Assembly: GCF_021295335.1 (NCBI RefSeq) | Contig: NZ_JAIWOT010000001.1 | Coordinates: forward strand, 3,247,501 to 3,311,500 | Origin: Komagataeibacter sp. FNDCF1 | GTDB lineage: Bacteria > Pseudomonadota > Alphaproteobacteria > Acetobacterales > Acetobacteraceae | Direction: 5' to 3' | Length of the DNA stretch: 64,000 nucleotides | In this document: positions 16,929 to 26,056 of the stretch, piece after piece | How positions within the stretch are numbered: position 1 is the first letter of the stretch | Layout: every line of letters begins with the position of its first letter | Made by a program: the position numbers and the translations under genes | Notes under the pieces: model-generated | Told to the model about the DNA's origin: nothing | Databases searched by the model: none | The model's input: the letters and a program-made list of their open reading frames with translations, nothing else

Positions 16929-19538
16929 TCAGGCTTTCATCAGTTTTTTGAGTTTATACAGCATTTCCAGCGCCGTGCGTGGGCTGAGCGCAGCAGGATC
17001 CAGTTCCTCCAGCAGCGCATGGGCGGCAGGCGGCATGGTGGGGGGTGGGGGCTCCGCCTCCGCTTCGGGGGGGTGGCGGTCAAACAGCGGCAGGGGCGGG
17101 GCCTGCCTGCCCCGTTCCTTTTCCAGCATGGACAGCAGGCGGCCCGCACGGCGCACCACCGGCTCCGGCACGCCGGCCAGACGGGCGACGTGCACGCCCC
17201 AGCTGCGCCGGGCGGAACCGGGCACGACCTCATGCTGGAAGATCACCTGCCCCTTCCATTCCCGCACGCTCATGGTGTGGGGGGACAGGCGGGGCATGCT
17301 GTCCGACAGTTCGGCCAGTTCATGGAAATGCGTGGCGAAGATGGCCCGGCAGCGCAGGGTGGAATGCAGCGTTTCCAGCACCGCCCAGGCAATGGCCAGC
17401 CCATCCAGCGTGGAGGTGCCACGCCCGATCTCGTCCACCACCACCAGCGAACGCGGACCTGCCTGATTCAGGATGGCCGCCGTCTCGGTCATTTCCACCA
17501 TGAAGGTCGAGCGCCCGCGCGCCAGATCGTCCGCCGCCCCCACGCGTGAGAACAGGCGGTCCACCACCCCGATGCGCATGGACACGGCCGCGACCGGCAG
17601 CCCCGCCTGCGCCAGGATCACGGCCAGTGCCGTCTGCCGCAGGAAGGTGGACTTGCCCGCCATGTTCGGCCCCGTCAGCAGCATGATGCGGTGGTCGGGT
17701 TCCAGATCACAGTCATTGGGGGTGAAGCGGGCGTTACGCGGCAATGCCGCTTCAACCACCGGGTGGCGACCGGCGCGGATGATGAAGGACGTGTCATCGA
17801 CCACGGTGGGGCAGCACCACGTACCACCCCCGGCCAGCAGCGCGCAGGACTGCATGATGTCGATGCACGCAAGGGCATCCGCCATGTCCGGCAGCGCGGT
17901 TTCATCAAGGATATGGCACACGACCTGTGTGAACAGGTGCCGCTCGCGCAGGGCCGCGTTCTCGGCGGCCTGGGCAATCTGCCGGTCAAGGTCGATCAGC
18001 CGTTCGGTTGAAAAGCGGCTGGCGCTGGCGGTGCCCTGCCGCATGATCAGGTCATCACGCCCGCGCAGGCGTGCGCTGGCGGCGGCAGGGACCTCGATCA
18101 CGTAGCCGAGCTGGGCATGATGGCGGATCTTGAGGCTGGAGACGCCAAGGCTTTCGGCATATTCCTGCTGCAGGCCCGCGATCACCCGCCTGCTGCCGTC
18201 GCGCAGTTCGCGCTGGGCGTCGAGTTCGGTGTCAAAACCACTGGCGATGATGCCGCCATCATCCATGCGCGCGGGCGGGTTCTCGCTCAGCGCCCGGCCC
18301 AGCAGGGCTTCGAGTTCATGGGCGCGGTCAAGATGGCCCATCGCACCCGCCATGATGGGGCACAATTCCGTCTGCGTGTTCAGTATGCGCCGGGTCTCGC
18401 GCGCGACTTCCAGCGCCAGCCGGATGGCCACGGCATCACGCGGCTGCCCGCGCCCCAGTGACAGCCGCCCCAGCGCGCGCGCCATGTCGGGGGCGGCGCG
18501 CAGGGTCGTGCGCAGGTCATCGCGCAGGCCGGGCCTGTCCAGCAGCCATGTCCACCCCGCCTGCCGGCGTGCAATGCGGGCGGGGTCGGTCAGCGGCGCT
18601 GCGATCCAGTCTGCCAGCATGCGGCTGCCGGCGGCGGTCACGGTGCGGCTTACGGCGGCGAACAGGGTGTGTTCCGTCGTGCCGTCACGCGTGCGCAGCA
18701 GGTCCAGGCTCGCGCGGGTTGCGGGGTCCAGGCCCAGCACGTCCTGGCTGTCGCCGGGGCGGGGGTGCGACAGGCGGGGAAGCTGGCCTGCCTGGCTGCG
18801 GCGGATGTAGTCGATGGCGCAGGCTGCGGCCAGTGCCTCCGTATCGCTGAAGGTGCCGAAGGCATCAGGACTGGCCACGCCAAAGGTCTCGGCCATGCGC
18901 GCCCGCGCGGCCTCCACGCTGGGGGGTGGCACGACGGGGGTGCGGCGCGGGGCGAAATCGCCCAGATCCACATTGTCGGCGCACAGGATTTCCGCCGGGT
19001 CCAGCCGGCCAAGCAGGTCGTGCAGGCCGGTTGCGGGTAGCGTCGTGGTCTCGAACAGCCCGGTGGAGATGTCGATCCACGCCAGCCCCGGCGTGCCCCC
19101 TTCGCGCCCCGTGGGGCAGATGATGGCGGCCAGCAGGTTCTGCCGCCCGGCTTCGAGCAGTTCGTCCTCGGTCAGGGTGCCCGGCGTGATCAGGCGCACG
19201 ACCGCGCGCCGCAGCGGTCCCTTGGAGGCGGGGCGTCCCTTGCGCGGCTGCTCGGTCTGTTCGGCCACCGCCACCCGGAAACCGCGCCGGATCAGCCGCG
19301 CCAGATAGGCCTGCGCCGCATGCACCGGCACGCCGCACATGGCGATGGGCTCGCCACCATGGGTGCCGCGCGCGGTCAGCGATATGTCGAGGGCGGCCGC
19401 GGCGGCTTCGGCATCATTGAAGAACAGTTCGTAGAAATCCCCCATCCTGAAGAACAGCAGGGCATCGGGATGTTCGGCCTTGAGCGCAAACCACTGCGCC
19501 ATGGCGGGGGTGGCGCCTTCGGGGGATGGGAATGTCAT
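16929..19538 (-). CDS. mutS: DNA mismatch repair protein MutS
   Basis: A complete 869-aa MutS. The mismatch-binding Phe-x-Glu lies in FFRMGDFYELFFNDAE near residues 29-44. The ATPase has Walker A GPNMAGKSTFLRQTA near 622-636 and Walker B SLVVVDEIGRGTSTLDGLAIAW. The C terminus ends in a helical dimer segment (LSPRTALEMLYKLKKLMKA). MutS dimers recognise mispairs and recruit MutL. The gene lies between murJ and glnD on the minus strand. Three 14-bp tandem repeats sit about 25 bases upstream of its start. Confidence 0.98.
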   Translation of the reverse strand: MTFPSPEGATPAMAQWFALKAEHPDALLFFRMGDFYELFFNDAEAAAAALDISLTARGTHGGEPIAMCGVPVHAAQAYLARLIRRGFRVAVAEQTEQPRKGRPASKGPLRRAVVRLITPGTLTEDELLEAGRQNLLAAIICPTGREGGTPGLAWIDISTGLFETTTLPATGLHDLLGRLDPAEILCADNVDLGDFAPRRTPVVPPPSVEAARARMAETFGVASPDAFGTFSDTEALAAACAIDYIRRSQAGQLPRLSHPRPGDSQDVLGLDPATRASLDLLRTRDGTTEHTLFAAVSRTVTAAGSRMLADWIAAPLTDPARIARRQAGWTWLLDRPGLRDDLRTTLRAAPDMARALGRLSLGRGQPRDAVAIRLALEVARETRRILNTQTELCPIMAGAMGHLDRAHELEALLGRALSENPPARMDDGGIIASGFDTELDAQRELRDGSRRVIAGLQQEYAESLGVSSLKIRHHAQLGYVIEVPAAASARLRGRDDLIMRQGTASASRFSTERLIDLDRQIAQAAENAALRERHLFTQVVCHILDETALPDMADALACIDIMQSCALLAGGGTWCCPTVVDDTSFIIRAGRHPVVEAALPRNARFTPNDCDLEPDHRIMLLTGPNMAGKSTFLRQTALAVILAQAGLPVAAVSMRIGVVDRLFSRVGAADDLARGRSTFMVEMTETAAILNQAGPRSLVVVDEIGRGTSTLDGLAIAWAVLETLHSTLRCRAIFATHFHELAELSDSMPRLSPHTMSVREWKGQVIFQHEVVPGSARRSWGVHVARLAGVPEPVVRRAGRLLSMLEKERGRQAPPLPLFDRHPPEAEAEPPPPTMPPAAHALLEELDPAALSPRTALEMLYKLKKLMKA

Positions 19539-19561
19539 CCCCGTTGTCTAGCGGTGGGGTG

Positions 19562-19603
19562 GGGGATTCGCCAGTGGGGATTCACCAGCGGGGATTCACC
19601 AGT
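19562..19603. repeat. Three tandem 14-bp repeats in the mutS leader
   Basis: Three head-to-tail copies of GGGGATTCACCAGT, two of them with single changes, and a partial fourth GGGGACTGG. They occupy the 111-base gap between murJ and mutS, 24 bases upstream of the mutS ATG. On the mutS-sense strand each unit reads ACTGGTGAATCCCC. Confidence 0.9.
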
Positions 19604-19649
19604 GGGGACTGGCCGGAAGGGGGCTGGCCATGACGGGGCGGGTCGTGAC

Positions 19650-21212
19650 CTATGCGGACCGGCCCCGCCCCAGCCGCCGCCGGATCGCGCCGGCTGCCTG
19701 CCCCACATCGGCCACGCCCAGCACATGCAGCGCACCCAGATAAAGGCCGATACCCAGGGCAATGAGTACGCCCACATCCACCAGCCGCATGACCGCACCG
19801 GCGTCCATCGCCCCCCCCAGCGGGGTATGGCCCAGCAGAACCAGCCCTGCGGCCATCAGGCCCGCGCAGGCCACCATGCCCGCAAGCTGGCGGATCAGCC
19901 CCGCATCGGGCACCAGCGCCCCGCGCCGCACCAGTAGCCATGCCAGCGCGCCCGCATTGACCATGGCGGCAAGACTGCTGGCCAGTGGCGGGCCGATATG
20001 CGCCAGCCAGTGCATGAAGCTTATGTTCAGCACGAAATTCAGCAAGAGCGTGCCCATTCCCACCAGCACCGGCGTGCGGGTGTCGCCACGCGCAAAGAAG
20101 CCGGGCGAGAGCACCTTGACCAGCACGAAGGCGGGTAGCCCCACCGCATAGGCCCGCAGCGACTGGGCCGCCAGCACCGCGTCATGCGCCGTGAACTGCC
20201 CGTGTCCGAACAGCGCCATCATGACCGGGGCGGCCACCACCAGCAGCCCCGCTGCCGCTGGCAGCGTCAGGATCAGGGCGTAGGATATGGCCCGGTTCTG
20301 CGTGGTGTGGGCCCCCGCCGTGTCGCCTGCCGCCAGGTGGCGGGTCAGCACCGGCAGCAGGGTGGTGCCCGCCGCCGCCCCCAGCACGCCCAGCGGCAGC
20401 TGGTTCACCCGGTCGGCAAAATACATGAGCGATACGCTGCCTTCGGGCAGCAGGGTGGCGATGATGGTATCGACCAGGAAGTTGATCTGGGTAATGCCGC
20501 TGCCCACCAGCCCCACGCCCATGCGGGCCAGCAGGGTGCGGATCTGTGGCGTGATCCATGGTACCACCAGCCGCAGGCGCATGCCCGCCCGCCGCGCGGC
20601 GTAGAGCAGGATGCCGAACTGGATCACGCCCGAGGCACTTACCCCCCACGCGGCCGCGTGCGCCACATCGCCCGTAAAGGGAGGCAGCAAAAGTATGGCC
20701 GCAATTCCCACCACGTTGAAGCTGACATAGGCCGCCGCCGCCACGCCAAAATGGTGCATGCCGTTCAGCACGCCGGATACCAGTGCCGCCCCGCAGATCA
20801 TGAGCAGGTAGGGGAATGTGATGCGGCTGAGCGATATGGCCAGCGAATCGCGCACGCCCCCGTGCGTGAAGCCGGGTGCTATCAGCCGCAGCACGCCGGG
20901 CATGAAGATCTCGCCCAGCACGGTCAGCACCAGCAGCCATGACAGCAGCACGCTCATCGTCTCGCTGGCGAAGCGCCGGGCGGTATCGTGGCCCTCGCGC
21001 TCCAGCAGGCTGGAGAACAGGGGCACGAAGGCGGCGTTGAGCGCGCCCTCGCCAAACAGGCGACGGAACATGTTGGGCAGGCGGAAGGCGATCTGGTACG
21101 CATCCTGCGCCACCCCCGTGCCCAGGAGTGCCGCCAGAAGCTGGTCGCGCACCAGCCCCAGCAGGCGGCTGATCATGGTCCAGCCGCTTACGGTCAGGAA
21201 ACCCTTCAGCAT
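19650..21212 (-). CDS. murJ: Lipid II flippase MurJ (MviN)
   Basis: A 520-aa MOP-superfamily transporter with about 13-14 membrane segments that moves lipid II across the inner membrane for peptidoglycan synthesis. It starts with the typical MLKGFLTVSGWTMISRLLGLVRDQLLAA, then AYQIAFRLPNMFRRLFGEGALNAAFVPLF, which holds the essential arginines of TM1-2. Further blocks are QINFLVDTIIATLLPEGSVSLMYFADRVNQLPLGVLG and VLSPGFFARGDTRTPVLVG. The length is as expected. It stands upstream of mutS in the same direction and just downstream of a glutathione peroxidase gene (23 bases), which may share its transcript. Confidence 0.96.
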   Translation of the reverse strand: MLKGFLTVSGWTMISRLLGLVRDQLLAALLGTGVAQDAYQIAFRLPNMFRRLFGEGALNAAFVPLFSSLLEREGHDTARRFASETMSVLLSWLLVLTVLGEIFMPGVLRLIAPGFTHGGVRDSLAISLSRITFPYLLMICGAALVSGVLNGMHHFGVAAAAYVSFNVVGIAAILLLPPFTGDVAHAAAWGVSASGVIQFGILLYAARRAGMRLRLVVPWITPQIRTLLARMGVGLVGSGITQINFLVDTIIATLLPEGSVSLMYFADRVNQLPLGVLGAAAGTTLLPVLTRHLAAGDTAGAHTTQNRAISYALILTLPAAAGLLVVAAPVMMALFGHGQFTAHDAVLAAQSLRAYAVGLPAFVLVKVLSPGFFARGDTRTPVLVGMGTLLLNFVLNISFMHWLAHIGPPLASSLAAMVNAGALAWLLVRRGALVPDAGLIRQLAGMVACAGLMAAGLVLLGHTPLGGAMDAGAVMRLVDVGVLIALGIGLYLGALHVLGVADVGQAAGAIRRRLGRGRSA

Positions 21213-21234
21213 GGCACGCGGGGGGTGCTTGCCA

Positions 21235-21720
21235 TCAGTGGTCCATCACCGCGCGTTCGACCGCCATGCGTACCCGCCGTGATTCGGGTGAGGTGATGGA
21301 GGTGAACCAGTTGACCAACTGCCCGTCACGCCCGATCAGGTATTTGTAGAAATTCCAGCGCGGCAGTGACAGGAACCCGCCCTCGCGTGCCAGCCAGCGG
21401 AACAGCGGAATTGCCTGCGGGCCCCTGACGTGGCTCCGGGCCGCAAGCGGGAAGGTGACGTTGTAATTGCGCTGGCAGAAGGTGGCGATCTGGTCCGCCG
21501 TGCCCGGCTCCTGCGCGCCAAAATCGTTCGAGGGCACGCCAATGACCATGAGATCATGGCCGCGCCAGGTGGTCCACAGGTTCTGCAGTCCTTCATATTG
21601 CGGCGTAAACCCGCATTTGGAGGCGGTGTTGACAATAAGGATCGGCTTGCCCCGCAATCTGGACATGTCAATGTCGGGTCCATGGAGGGCAGGCAGGATG
21701 AAATCGTAAATTGTGGTCAT
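21235..21720 (-). CDS. Glutathione peroxidase family protein
   Basis: A 161-aa thiol peroxidase of the GPx fold. The peroxidatic Cys lies in NTASKCGFTPQYEGLQ near residue 36, followed by VIGVPSNDFGAQEPG and the catalytic Trp-Asn of PRWNFYKYLIGRDG. As in most bacterial members Cys replaces selenocysteine, and thioredoxin rather than glutathione may be the true donor. The C-terminal part is a little shorter and more divergent (SPESRRVRMAVERAVMDH) than in standard GPx. It lies upstream of murJ in the same direction with a 22-base gap. Confidence 0.93.
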   Translation of the reverse strand: MTTIYDFILPALHGPDIDMSRLRGKPILIVNTASKCGFTPQYEGLQNLWTTWRGHDLMVIGVPSNDFGAQEPGTADQIATFCQRNYNVTFPLAARSHVRGPQAIPLFRWLAREGGFLSLPRWNFYKYLIGRDGQLVNWFTSITSPESRRVRMAVERAVMDH

Positions 21721-21825
21721 GGAAATGCTCGGTCTCGTATGCGTGCCGGAATGACCAGATTGCAGGCTGTAATGCCGGGGGTCAAGCCGCCTGTTTGCAG
21801 ATGTGGAATGTGAGGGGCCGGGCCG

Positions 21826-22797
21826 TCACGCAAATTCATGCCCCACCGGGCGGGCCAGCAGTTGCCGGCTGGCTTCGGGCATGGTGATCGTACCCGCCAG
21901 CAGGCTGGATACGGTGGCGATGACCGGTGCGTTCACCCCATGGCGCAGGGCAAGCTGGTGGAGTGCGGGGGCGGTGGCCATGCCTTCGGCAACCCCTTCC
22001 AGCGTGTCGGCGGCTTCCTGCGCGGGGGTACCTTTGCCAACGGCCAGTCCCAGTCGGTAATTGCGTGAGGCAAGGCCGGTGCAGGTCAGCAGCAGGTCCC
22101 CGATTCCCGCAAGGCCGGACAGGGTTTCCGGCCGCCCGCCCAGCGCAAGGGACAGGCGCCCCAGTTCGGCGATGCTGCGGGTGATCAGGGCGGCGCGCGC
22201 GTTTTCCCCCAGCCTGGCGCCCATGGCCGCACCCGCGGCTATGGCCACCACGTTCTTGGCAGCACCCCCGATCTGTACCCCGGTCGGGTCATCGCTTGCA
22301 TACAGGCGGAAGGCGGGGGTGGTCAGCATGTCCGCCAGCCTGCGGGCCTGTGCGCGCTCCGCACCGGCCAGCACGGCGGCTGTGGGCAGGCCGGCCGCCA
22401 CTTCATGCGCGAAGTTCGGGCCGGACAGCACGCCCAGCACGCTGTGGGGGAACAGTTCGGCCATGACCTGCAGGGGCATGAGGCCGGTGGCCTGCTCGAT
22501 CCCCTTGCAGCACGCGATCAGTGGCGCGCAGGGCGGCACGGCGCGTGCCGTGGCCCGCAGGTGCTGGGTGGGGCAGGCCAGCAGGATCAGGTCGGCCTGA
22601 CGCGGCAGGGTGCTGGTGACGGTAATGGTGTCGGGCAGTGCATAGCCCGGCAGGCGGGGCATGACCCGCCCCGCGGACATGGTGGTGGCGTCCCGTGCCC
22701 ACAGGCAGACCTCGGCCCCCGCGCGCGCGGCCTGCAGGGCCAGTGCCGTACCCCATGCGCCTGCGCCGATCACGGCAATCCGTGCGGTGTGGGTCAT
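21826..22797 (-). CDS. gpsA: NAD(P)H-dependent glycerol-3-phosphate dehydrogenase
   Basis: A 323-aa enzyme making sn-glycerol 3-phosphate from dihydroxyacetone phosphate for phospholipid synthesis. The Rossmann motif is IGAGAWGTALALQAARAG near residues 10-27. Other family marks are SGPNFAHEVAAGLPTAAVLAG near 140-160, IGGAAKNVVAIAAGAAMGARLGENARAALITR with the catalytic Lys, and LAGIGDLLLTCTGLASRNYRLG. It lies downstream of tsaD on the minus strand, a pairing common in alphaproteobacteria. Confidence 0.97.
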   Translation of the reverse strand: MTHTARIAVIGAGAWGTALALQAARAGAEVCLWARDATTMSAGRVMPRLPGYALPDTITVTSTLPRQADLILLACPTQHLRATARAVPPCAPLIACCKGIEQATGLMPLQVMAELFPHSVLGVLSGPNFAHEVAAGLPTAAVLAGAERAQARRLADMLTTPAFRLYASDDPTGVQIGGAAKNVVAIAAGAAMGARLGENARAALITRSIAELGRLSLALGGRPETLSGLAGIGDLLLTCTGLASRNYRLGLAVGKGTPAQEAADTLEGVAEGMATAPALHQLALRHGVNAPVIATVSSLLAGTITMPEASRQLLARPVGHEFA

Positions 22798-22924
22798 CCG
22801 TTTATCTTTCTCCGCCGGTCATGTGCCGTATCCGGTATTGTGGTATGTATCTAAGCGCAATGGGCCTGTCGGGGTTGCCGTGCAAGGGCCGCGGGCCCCG
22901 CACCGTTCCGCCGGCCACGTACTG

Positions 22925-24037
22925 TTACGCCTGCGTTCCGCCGTCCGCCGTCATCCGCTGCGCCATGTCGGTCAGTGGCCAGCGCGGGCGCGGGCGCATG
23001 GCAATGTCATCAGGTATGGGCAGGCCCGCTTCGCGGCGCGCGCGCATCGTCTCGATCGCGGCCCACGCCACCATCACGGCATTGTCCGTGCACAGGCGCA
23101 GGGGCGGCGCGGCAAAGGGCAGGCCGTGTGCCTGCGCGAATTCCCGCAGGCGCGCCCGCAGCACGCCATTGGCCGCGACACCCCCCGCCACCACCAGCGT
23201 GGTGGGGCGTTCCATCATGTCCAGTGCGTGGCCCAGGCGGTCGATCACGATGTCGCTCACCGCCTGCTGGAATCCTGCGGCAATATCGGCGGCAAGCTGG
23301 CGGGGCAGGGCGGTGCGCACTTCGGCGGGCAGTTTCTGCGCCACGGCGGTTTTCAGGCCGGAGAAGGAAAAATCGCATCCCGCCCTGCCCATCAGCGGGC
23401 GGGGCAGGGCAATGGCATGCGGATCACCCTCCCGCGCAAGCTGTTCCACCGCCGGGCCGCCGGGCCAGCCCAGGCCGAGCATCTTGGCCACCTTGTCAAA
23501 CGCTTCCCCCGCCGCGTCGTCAATCGTGCCGCCCAGCCTGCGGTAATGGCCCACGCCTTCCACCGCGATGCACTGGCAGTGCCCGCCCGAGACCAGCAGC
23601 AGCAGGTAGGGAAAGGGCGCACCGTTATCCGCCACGCCGGGCAGGCGGGCGGTCAGGGCATGGGCCTCGATATGGTTCACGGCAATGAAGGGGCGGTCCA
23701 GCGCTATGGCCATGCCTTTGCCCATGTCCGCCCCCACGATCAGGCCGCCAATCAGCCCCGGCCCGCAGCTTGCGGCAATCGCCCCCAGTTCATGGGCGCG
23801 CATGTCCGCCCTGGCCAGCGTGTCGGCCACCAGTGCGGGCAGGGCGGCAAGATGGGCGCGGGCCGCGATTTCGGGCACGACCCCGCCAAATGGCACATGG
23901 CCGGATTGCGATAATGTCGTTTCTGCCAGTATCGCGCCATCCGCGCGCACGATGGCGCAGGCGGTATCATCGCACGAAGATTCAATGGCCATAACGGGAG
24001 TTGGCAGATCGGGATATGTCTGTTCGGTGTCGGGCAT
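22925..24037 (-). CDS. tsaD: tRNA N6-adenosine threonylcarbamoyltransferase
   Basis: A 370-aa ASKHA-fold protein that transfers the threonylcarbamoyl group to A37 of ANN-decoding tRNAs together with TsaB and TsaE. It opens with VMAIESSCDDTACAIV, carries the metal-binding HIEAHALTARL pair of histidines near residue 122, and shows VSGGHCQCIAVEG and VVAGGVAANGVLRARL. The length is slightly above the usual 340. It is divergent from hemC across about 70 bases and upstream of gpsA. Confidence 0.97.
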   Translation of the reverse strand: MPDTEQTYPDLPTPVMAIESSCDDTACAIVRADGAILAETTLSQSGHVPFGGVVPEIAARAHLAALPALVADTLARADMRAHELGAIAASCGPGLIGGLIVGADMGKGMAIALDRPFIAVNHIEAHALTARLPGVADNGAPFPYLLLLVSGGHCQCIAVEGVGHYRRLGGTIDDAAGEAFDKVAKMLGLGWPGGPAVEQLAREGDPHAIALPRPLMGRAGCDFSFSGLKTAVAQKLPAEVRTALPRQLAADIAAGFQQAVSDIVIDRLGHALDMMERPTTLVVAGGVAANGVLRARLREFAQAHGLPFAAPPLRLCTDNAVMVAWAAIETMRARREAGLPIPDDIAMRPRPRWPLTDMAQRMTADGGTQA

Positions 24038-24108
24038 GGTGTAATTTACAATCCGGGTGTGCCGAATGTCATCTTTCCTTTATCGCGGTGCGGTAATAGA
24101 CACGCGGT

Positions 24109-25191
24109 ATGGAGTCCGCAAAGCCATCCGCCCCGTTTCCATCGTCCGCGCTACAGAAAGTCGCGGCCGAGGCTGCTGCCCGCCAGCGAAAGGAAGCCAC
24201 ACATCCCGAACCCCACCGGCGGCAGCTGCCGCTGAAGGTCGGAACGCGTGCCTCTCCGCTGGCACTGGTGCAGACACGGGCGTTCCTTACGGTGCTGACC
24301 CGTTTCTGTCCCGTGCTGCGCGACATGGGGGCGTTCCAGGAACACCAGATCAGCACGACGGGTGATCAGGTCCAGAACCGCAAGCTGGCGGAAATTGGTG
24401 GCAAGGGCCTGTTCGCCAAGGAAATTCACGAAGCCCTGCTGGACGGGCGGATCGATTTTGCCGTGCACAGCCTGAAGGATCTGGAAACCACGCTGCCACC
24501 GGGGCTGGTGCTGGCCTGCACGCTCAAGCGCGAGGATGCGCGCGATGTGCTCATCCTCGGCCCCGGCTGCGGGGAGCCCGACCCGGCGGACCCGTATGCC
24601 GTGCTGCCGCGGGGCGCGCTGGTTGGGTGTGCCTCCGTCCGCCGTCAGGCGCAGATGCTGCACGTGCGCCCGGATCTGAAATTCGGCCTGCTGCGCGGCA
24701 ACGTGCAGACCCGGCTGGACAAGCTGGCCGCGCGCCAGTGCGATGCGACCCTGCTGGCCTATGCCGGCCTGCGCCGCCTGGGCATGGAGGACCGCGCCGA
24801 CGTGATCCTTGACCCCACCATCATGGTGCCTGCCGCGGGGCAGGGCATCGTGGGCGTGACCGTGCGTGAAAGCGATGTGGAACTGCGCGAACTGCTTTCC
24901 GCCATCGAGGATTACGAAGCCCGCGCCGTTGCCACGGCCGAGCGCGCGCTGCTGGCGGAACTGGATGGTTCGTGCCGCACCCCCATTGGCGGTTACGCAC
25001 GGCTGATTCCGGTTGTGGCCGGTGGCGCGCCCGAACTACACCTGACCGGCCTTGTCGCGCGGGAGGACGGGTCGTTCCTGCTCAGGCGTTCCATAAGCGG
25101 CGCGCCAGCGGATGCGGCGCGTCTCGGGCGTGATCTTGGTCGCAGCCTGCGGGCCGACAGCCCGGCCGACATCTTTGTTGAAGAGGCATAA
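24109..25191 (+). CDS. hemC: Porphobilinogen deaminase (hydroxymethylbilane synthase)
   Basis: A 360-aa enzyme joining four porphobilinogens into hydroxymethylbilane. The conserved start LKVGTRASPLALVQTRAF only begins near residue 42, so there is an unusual N-terminal extension of about 40 residues, rich in Ala, Pro and charged groups; no other ATG lies between. The catalytic Asp is in GRIDFAVHSLKDLETTLPPG near 122-140. The dipyrromethane cofactor Cys is Cys289 in LDGSCRTPIGGYA. hemD follows 17 bases later, so the two steps to uroporphyrinogen III form one operon. Confidence 0.96.
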   Translation: MESAKPSAPFPSSALQKVAAEAAARQRKEATHPEPHRRQLPLKVGTRASPLALVQTRAFLTVLTRFCPVLRDMGAFQEHQISTTGDQVQNRKLAEIGGKGLFAKEIHEALLDGRIDFAVHSLKDLETTLPPGLVLACTLKREDARDVLILGPGCGEPDPADPYAVLPRGALVGCASVRRQAQMLHVRPDLKFGLLRGNVQTRLDKLAARQCDATLLAYAGLRRLGMEDRADVILDPTIMVPAAGQGIVGVTVRESDVELRELLSAIEDYEARAVATAERALLAELDGSCRTPIGGYARLIPVVAGGAPELHLTGLVAREDGSFLLRRSISGAPADAARLGRDLGRSLRADSPADIFVEEA

Positions 25192-25208
25192 GCCGCTTTT
25201 CCCTGCCC

Positions 25209-25922
25209 ATGCGTGACGGGGTGATCATTACCCGGCCCCCGCCCGGCCTTGCCCCCACCATGGCGGCGGTGGCGGCGCTGGGGTGGCGGCCCATCGCGGC
25301 CCCGATGCTGGAGGTTATCCCGCTGGGCCTGGCGTCTGTAGGCCGCCAGCCCGATGCGGTCGTGCTGACCAGCGGGCAGGCCATCGCGGCGCTGGATGAT
25401 CCGCGGCTGCATGCCTGTCCGTGCTACGTAGTGGGGCAGGCCACGGCGCGCCGGGCGCGGGCGGCGGGGTTTGTCCATGTCATCACCGCATCCGGCACGG
25501 CAGCGGATCTGGTGGATATGCTGCGTGAGGCATGTCCGGCGGGCAGCAGGCTGCTGCTGGCGGTCGGGCGCGGCTATGGGCGTGACATGGCGGATGAACT
25601 GCGCGGGGCCGGTTTGCGGGTAACGCGGCGATGTGTCTATGCGGTCGAGGCCGTGCGCGGGCTGCCCGATGCCGCAGTCACCGCGCTTTTGGCGGAGCAG
25701 GTGAGGGGGGTCATGTTCTATTCCACCCGCACGGCGGAAGCCTTCATGGCGGCCCTGACCCCGGTCGTGGCGGATACGCTGGCGCGTGTGGACGCCATTG
25801 CCATGTCGGCGGGCATTGCGGCGGCGCTGGCGGACGGGCCGCGCTGGCGCGCCATGCGGGTCGCGGCCCGACCGGAACAGGACGCCATGCTGGCCAGCCT
25901 TGGCCGCCCGGCATCCGGTTGA
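25209..25922 (+). CDS. hemD: Uroporphyrinogen-III synthase
   Basis: A 237-aa two-domain protein of the HemD fold that cyclises hydroxymethylbilane with inversion of ring D. The family is poorly conserved; the support is the start GVIITRPPPG, the segment VVLTSGQAIAAL, YVVGQATARRARAAGF, and GVMFYSTRTAEAFMAAL, along with its place directly after hemC. It ends in convergent orientation to secB, with a shared terminator hairpin between them. Confidence 0.9.
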   Translation: MRDGVIITRPPPGLAPTMAAVAALGWRPIAAPMLEVIPLGLASVGRQPDAVVLTSGQAIAALDDPRLHACPCYVVGQATARRARAAGFVHVITASGTAADLVDMLREACPAGSRLLLAVGRGYGRDMADELRGAGLRVTRRCVYAVEAVRGLPDAAVTALLAEQVRGVMFYSTRTAEAFMAALTPVVADTLARVDAIAMSAGIAAALADGPRWRAMRVAARPEQDAMLASLGRPASG

Positions 25923-25996
25923 GCCCAGGCGGGCGCGTGGTCCCGCCTGCGAATGTTCCAGTTACAAATGTTCCGGACATGAAAGCCCGCAGGCAT

Positions 25997-26028
25997 GAAA
26001 AAAGCCGGGAGCGAGTGCCCCCGGCCTT
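25997..26028 (-). terminator. Terminator hairpin between hemD and secB
   Basis: GCCGGG (26004-26009) pairs with CCCGGC (26020-26025). A run of A on the plus strand (T on the minus strand) fits termination of secB; it may also stop hemD transcripts. Confidence 0.65.
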
Positions 26029-26056
26029 CCGTGTCAGTGCGTGCGGTCCCGACGGC

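Noticed and set aside
15382..17466. 694-aa plus-strand open frame
   Set aside because: It lies antisense to glnD and mutS, both complete with clear motifs. The translation is a shadow of high-GC codon bias with no family likeness.
19562..19603. Possible CRISPR-like array
   Set aside because: The 14-bp units are directly adjacent without spacers and too short for CRISPR repeats.
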